From assembly GCA_947652115.1 (NCBI GenBank), contig OX393561.1:40786008-40850007 (forward strand): 64,000 nt of DNA, read 5' to 3'. Under the pieces are notes generated by a model. It did no database searches. It saw only the letters and a list, made by a program, of their open reading frames with translations, and was not told where the DNA came from. This document shows positions 58,082 to 64,000 of this stretch, piece after piece (the first letter of the stretch is position 1; the number at the start of each line of letters is the position of its first letter). This DNA comes from Blastomussa wellsi. Its lineage: Eukaryota; Cnidaria; Anthozoa; Scleractinia; Plerogyridae. A program made the translations under genes and the position numbers.

Positions 58082-61000
58082 ATGATGAGCTTGGAAACTA
58101 TTTTCTTTCTCGGTTCCTTCCTCCTATGTATCCAGTGTCATCTGTACACTGATTCACACGTTGATGGCAGCTTCAGGCAGCGCTGCAAAGACGACACGTG
58201 CGTTACCGCTGATGGACCGTGTTTCATTCCGCGAGAGAAGGGCATTTTATCGCGCCTTGATGGAGTTAAAGTAAGTAACTGCTGAAAATGTTTTTCCTTC
58301 TCTATCCTTTTACAATTCAACGTTGTTTCAGTTCACTGATTTTTGTTTCACTTACTGTAGTCACTGTGTCAACAGAAATATTAAAATTAGAACCAGTCGT
58401 TTAATAAAGAAAATGGTTCACCCGGTTCAGAAGACTGGAAACATGATTTGTTGATATAGTAAGCCTCTATAGCTTGCCCTCTATGATACAGACATCGATC
58501 ACATTACTGTGATATATACACATGGGCGTACAATTACCGTATACGAATCTGCGCGCGTAAATAGAGCTTAGCTTATTGTTTAGTCTGTAAATGACTTTGT
58601 ATTTAAAATCAAAACTTACAGAACCAATACTCGGCCGGCGTTAGTATCGCGCCAAGTGTATAAAACGATACTGCTCGATACCGCGTTAGCATACTGTTGG
58701 TTTCGTAACAATCCACTAAACCCTGCAGGATAAAACATCAAATGAATTTATGTTTTAGCTATATATAAATTGGCAAACATAAATACAATAACTGAACTAC
58801 GAGATCCAGCTGTTTGAATTATGTGAAGTTGGCTGCTGGTTCCAGATAACACACAAAAATTAATGAGTGCGCAGGAGCGACTAATCAGTTATTAGTCAAC
58901 ATTTTGGCATACAGCTGATAATTATCTATTGTAATATGAAATTTTTTAAATAAAATACCTGATCATGTTTTGCAAAATAAGAAATACAACGGGAGTTTGA
59001 TTAAAACTATAAACAACGAAATTTAACTGAATCGCAGAAAAACTTAATGCAAATTATTCATGGTGAAATTTGGACAGCATTTTTGTAAACCCGGCGGCAA
59101 GAAGATCAAAGATTTAATGGTTTTTTGCTCTAGAAATTTTTTTAAAATTTTGAACCTGAAGATTTATACTCATTCGTTCGTTAGTTTCAGTGAGAATACA
59201 GTCACGTGATTTTATAAAGTCGAGGATTGGGTGGGTACTAATAATATTACCCGTTATTCTTCAGCTTGGACACAGACATGAAGTACATTTAGGACTCGAA
59301 AAGAAAGTATTGATCACTAGAGCTTTGAAACCGTTATTATTTGGTAAGTTTTTTGGCTCGTTAAGCATCTCAACTTTCCTTTTCGCGCGCTCTTTATAGG
59401 CGCTTGGGTTCAAATCCCATATAGGGCGCGTCGGAGGGAGATCGAGAGTTTAGGGTCTGGGCTTATACTGATCGAGCTACACTGTTAAAGTCCTTGTTCC
59501 CGTCTTTTCTTAGAAATCCCGAATTTCTTATCCGAAGAAGAATGTGACCATATCATAACACTGGCCAGTGAGAATGAATTGTTTAAAAGCGTCGCCAAAG
59601 GAGGTCTTACTGAGAGCGACACATGGAAGTACGACCCAAAACGTGAGTACCACTAAGTGAAGTTAGGTCTCGGCATAAAAAAATCTGAGATGCTACTGAC
59701 TGATTCCTAATTTGGCAAAAACCACTGTATTGCTGCTTTACCAGTTGAATGGCGCGAAGCTTTAACAGCAAGCTTCTATATGGAGGATGAGCCTTTTAAT
59801 ATACACGATGAGATCAAATTAAACTTAAATAAGCAAACTGTTCTAATAAAACAGCGGTTTCTAAGACTGTCTATAAGGAATTTCGAAATATGTCTTGGAA
59901 TGGAAAGAGTTTTACAGCCTGCCTTTTCGTGTTACCTTAGATACAAAGTCGCGTGAATTTCAGTATAAATTGCTTAACAGATGTCTTGTAACAAATGCTT
60001 TTTTATATAAAGTTGGAATCGCACAATCTCCGGCATGTTCCTTTTGTGGAGAAATGGATGAATCCCTTGAGCACCTTATTACATTTTGTCGTTATTCTAA
60101 GAATTTTTGGGCTGAAGTTATAAAATGGTTCGACAAACAAGGGATTAAAATCGCTAATCTTTCTGAAAAGGATATAATGTTTGGCATTGTAAGGCGTGAT
60201 GATGAATTATTTGTAAACCACGTTTTGCTAGTTGCCAAACAATACTTATATGATTGTAGACAAAGTAGTTCTTTACCTTCAATTAGAGTTTTTAATTTCA
60301 AAATTAAAATGACTTATCAACTTGAGACAATAATTGCCAAATCAAATAATAAACTGACATCTCACAATATAAAATGGGGCAAATATAAAACAAAATAATG
60401 TGCAATCCTGTACCTACTACTGTACATATGCTAATATCTAAACTAAATGCTATACAATGTGAAAAGATGGTTATGAAGGGATTTGTGTGTATATGTTTGT
60501 CTGTGTGTGAATTAATTATTATTATAATTTTTTTCTTTCTTTCTCTGTACTAACTTAAAGTGTATGTTTAAACTGTATGCTATAATCGGAAAATCAATAA
60601 ATATCATTAAAATACAAAAAAACCCCACTGTATAGAGTATTTTCACACAAGTGACAAGCGGCCATATTGGATTGCTGAAACAAAAGATGATATGACAATA
60701 GAATTAAATTCCCGGAGGATTGTTTTGGGACACCAATATGGCCGCCGTTTCTGTTTTGGGACACCAATATGGCCGCCGTGACGTCATGTGAAAACACTCT
60801 ATAAATTTAAAAAATAGCATGTCCCCTGCTGAACTGATTCGCACTATATCGAATGTTTATCAAAAATGTTTTGTCGTTTAATCCCGTATTAGTTTTCTGC
60901 TCCATTTCAGTTCGAGGATGTTAAGCAAAGGATCAAAACAGTTATAGCGTTTTCTCGCCATCTAATATTTTCCTCCAATTCAAATCTGGTCAGAGCCATG

Positions 61001-63457
61001 GTCAAATGCAAGGAGTAGGTCTAAAGCAAGCATTCAGTTTGGCTTCGCGTGGATTAAAGCATGCTAGTCGTGAAGTCTTGAACATCATTCAGAAAGCAGC
61101 TTAATAGAGACCTTGACATGTGTGGCATATATACAATATATCCTTCTTAAAAGTATATTTCTTTAAATTACTGTAGAACACCGATTACCTGAACCTCCCA
61201 GAAAACGAAAATTGGTTCGACAAATATTAATCGCTCACAAAATAGCAGTTTTGTACCGAGGGAAGCGAAACCATGATATGGCTTTTGGCTCCAGTTATCT
61301 CGCTGGTGCTTTCGAGAAATCGAGTGAGTGCACTCTACGCGCGTTGTGATCAGTATTTAATAAAAAAACTTTTTCACTGCAGTTTATGGAAAAGCAGACG
61401 GTCCGAAAGGATTGTATAAGAATTGGGATACTGACCAGGATGGAAAAATAACAGTTGACGAGGTGAGAATAGAAGTAATAGAAACTATTCCGTCTCTAAA
61501 ATCAACAAAAAGTAAAATAATAATAATAATAATAATCGTTTTTTTTTCTTTTTTGCTAACGTAGACGTCACATTAACAACCCAGAAAATAATATCCTCGC
61601 TAAGCAAAACATCACGTTATTTTTTGTTTTCAGATAAAAAGATTTGCAAAGAAATATCGATACCTTTACCTCACAGATGCAGAAGTGAAAAAAATGTAAG
61701 GCTTGATTAGCTTTCATCGCCCAGTCCGTATGTTGTATATACTGCCATGTCAAATACGTTAATACTAACACTTTAGTTTTATAAGTTTAGTTCCTGACCG
61801 ATTGGCCTGGTGCTAGAGGCGGGAAATGGCTGCCGTCTTGCAGTTAATTAATTATTTAAACCAGAACCGAGGTTGTTGCGAGTGCTTCGCCAAAACCTGT
61901 GGATATACTTTTGAGTTAAAACTACTTACATAAATTTTAGAGGAAAAATAGATTTAGAGTTCTTAAAAAAAATAAGTGCAGCAGTTTATTACGAGGGATG
62001 ATAATTGATATAAAGGATTTTTAGGCATTTCAAAGAGACTTGTCGAATAAAGATGGTTAATAAACTGAAGAAGTATATAAATGTGTTTTTTACAGGTTTC
62101 GTGATTTGCACTTACACGAGTTAGACGATGGTAAGTACGAGGACCAATGAACTGGAAAGGATATGGTTGATGTGTTACTCTTTGTCGGCGTTGACAGTCA
62201 ATTTCCCTGTTAAAGAACACGGACAAAGAAAATCGTCGCGAAACAGCTAATAATTTCGTTTGTTAGTAGCACAGCTGCACGGCCCTGGGGGGGGGGGGGG
62301 GGGGGAAGCACCCCCCAATTTTGGGCAACTTAGATCTTTTTAGGCAGCAAGAGAAATTTGGGCAAAGCAACTTGGGCAAAAAATTGCCCGTACGCGTACA
62401 CTTGTGGTTAGTAGCTTGATGTGGTACCCTTATTTATTGGTTTGAATCTCATTAGCCAACCTTCGTTAAGTAATTTAACGAGGTGAGCAAGAATACTGTG
62501 CCGTTTTGCCGATGGAAAGTAAATCTTAAAATAACGTTAATGGCCTGTTTACTGGAACCAACTACATGCTTTGCCTTTCGAAACTTGTAATTACAGATTT
62601 CAGAAATTATTCTTTACGTAAACATTATTCTCACTCATGGGTTGGCGGGAATTCCATATTTGGAACCTTCGACGTTAGATTTCTTCAGTCCTCGAACATA
62701 TACATCTTAAATAGCTTATTATAATGACTTAGGCATGCGTTGTATATTTAGGCGTGGTTACTCAAGACGAGTTTCAGGAGATGAACACGCTTCTGATTGA
62801 CAGCTACGTGTATGAAATGGGACGGAGCCATCCGCGTCACAGAGAAAGGTTCAGTGAACAAACATGGCTCACACAGGAACACGAGGACGGGATTCTTCAA
62901 GACATTCGCTTGAGGTGAAAACAAATAAATATTAAGTGGATCTTCAATTTGAGACTTTCCTGCTTTTTTAGCAAACAAGCACTAAAATTATTATTAAGTG
63001 ACTTTCCCTAATACTCAACATGTGCCTCGAACATCACGATGAGGATATAAAGTAAATTGGTGAAGGAAGGTGGGGGGGGGGGGGGGGGGGATTATTAGTG
63101 TTTAGCTATTTTTACAATCCGCAAACCGGACAACCTTGAAAAAGTCAGCCTGTTTTTTTACTCCTTTTATAGCTTCAGTACATTGGCATAGTAATTTGTA
63201 ATCAGTAGTGACTTAGTGGGGATTTATATACCTTTTTGGCCTTATACTTTTCACATGGACGATCAGACATTTGGTGGGCAAGAATATATGGATCGATCAC
63301 CAGTGCATCAATTTCGTCCTATTTCCACTTTTCTCATTTTAATTGTTGTATTTCTTTCTAACAAGTGATAACATGCATTCACCATTTTTCGTTTCTCAGA
63401 GTACAAGCCATTACAAAACTTCCTGATGAGATCATTTATGGGAGTGAGTATTTGCAG
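58082..63457 (+). CDS. P4HTM: P4HTM-like prolyl 4-hydroxylase with EF-hand, paralog C (5' part; continues past the right edge)
   Basis: Eight exons are visible: 58082-58270, 59265-59343, 59514-59642, 61383-61462, 61634-61695, 62096-62130, 62752-62914, 63400-63457. They make 265 codons with consistent phases and no stop. An N-terminal signal sequence (FFLGSFLLCIQC) is followed by a Cys-bearing linker (RCKDDTC...GPC). Next come ALKPLLFEIPNFLSEEEC, a canonical EF-hand loop at residues 148-159 (DTDQDGKITVDE), then HRERFSEQTWL. The Fe(II)/2-oxoglutarate core exons (9-11 in paralogs A and B) must lie beyond base 64000, so catalytic competence cannot be judged. Exons 1, 5, 6 and 8 match paralog A in length; others differ by whole codons. 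Opposite strand to A and B. Intron 3 holds a LINE end and a fold-back element. Confidence 0.92.
59740..60620 (+). mobile_element. 5'-truncated LINE with reverse-transcriptase zinc-binding C-terminus
   Basis: The open frame 59895-60398 encodes FQYKLLNRCLVTNAFLYKVG and then CSFCGEMDESLEHLITFC, the zinc-binding (zf-RVT) block at the end of L1/Tx1-type reverse transcriptases. Frames before 59895 also look coding (MEDEPFNIHDEIKLNLNKQ). The 3' end is AT-rich and finishes near an A-run at ~60618. It lies sense in intron 3 of P4HTM-like C. Confidence 0.85.
60631..60803. mobile_element. Fold-back MITE with a 28-bp internal tandem repeat
   Basis: The ends TATAGAGTATTTTCACA and TGTGAAAACACTCTATA are inverted repeats. 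Inside, the unit GTTTTGGGACACCAATATGG occurs twice in tandem. A lone related end (GTAGAGCGTTTTCACTCACG) occurs near 33223. Confidence 0.7.
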
Positions 63458-64000
63458 GTAAGGCTTCAATTAGACCATACACCGCCTGTCTTACGCTCGC
63501 ACAGGTGAACCTTTCATCACTACTACTAACTTGCGAGTTTTATGAACAAATCATATCAAAGATTCTATCAGAAACAGCTTATCAGCTTCTACTATACCTT
63601 TTAGTTGAACTCACTCTTATTTCAACTAAAATTTTGAACGCTTTGTGCTGCATTCAATTTGCCGTTTCGGCTAAAACAATTAGACTATCTCGCCCTCGTT
63701 TCTGTGAGTGATGGTAATCTCGGCTGTTCCTCTTTGGCAATTCGCTCATAGAAAACTCGGATCAGAAGTCTAATTGCTAAATGTACTATGATGAAATCGA
63801 ACACAGATATAACACTGCAGACAGAATTGAAGCAATCAAAGCTTTATAGGATAAATGTTCCTCAATTAAAGAAACCCGAAAATTTCAAGACTTTCACTTG
63901 ATTTGAACTGGTGGATATGATTTCTCAAAAGTATACGAACTTCACGGATAGCGCTGTTTCGTCCCCCGTCAGTTCAGTTCAATCATAGCCATGTGATTGT
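63458..64000 (+). other. Start of intron 8 of P4HTM-like C
   Basis: After the exon 8 donor (GTAAGG) no matching exon 9 (VVKY...GHY) is seen before the window ends. No repeat is recognised. Confidence 0.6.

Overview
The window looks like nuclear DNA of a cnidarian, most likely a hexacorallian such as a stony coral. Genes have many short exons with GT-AG introns. The proteins resemble animal ciliary, SDR and prolyl-4-hydroxylase families. The spacers hold tRNA-derived SINEs, LINE ends and many fold-back (MITE-like) elements. The species is an inference; nothing in the sequence names it.

Layout. (1) 514-13904, minus: the first 402 codons, in 16 exons, of an RPGRIP1L/RPGRIP1-family ciliary transition-zone protein; the gene runs off the left edge. 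(2) 14499-21145, plus: a complete six-exon SDR39U1-type epimerase (294 aa), head-to-head with the first gene across a ~594 bp shared 5' region that contains a perfect 27-bp hairpin. (3) 22345-37791, minus: a complete 11-exon transmembrane-type prolyl 4-hydroxylase (P4HTM-like, paralog A, 427 aa). Its 6.7-kb intron 5 carries a tandem array of six tRNA-Glu(CTC) units, three adjacent fold-back elements and a small intronless orphan gene. (4) 38932-46540, minus: paralog B (11 exons, 428 aa), with the same internal exon lengths. (5) 49608-50597 and 53781-54803, plus: two intronless class A GPCRs. (6) 55000-55072: tRNA-Lys(TTT). (7) 58082 to the right edge, plus: the first eight exons of a third P4HTM-like paralog, C, with a LINE remnant in intron 3.

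Functional picture. The left third holds two housekeeping-type genes (ciliary gate, NAD(P)-binding SDR) that may share a promoter. The remainder is a local expansion of ER-lumenal 2-oxoglutarate/Fe(II) prolyl hydroxylases with an EF-hand, interrupted by receptor genes. The palindromic octamer TACATGTA occurs about 20 times between 4 and 18.5 kb and about once after that, which may mark a methylated, CpG-depleted block against a CpG-richer one.

Exon boundaries were derived by hand from reading frame, splice dinucleotides, phase arithmetic and paralog comparison. UTRs and promoters are mostly not resolvable from sequence alone.
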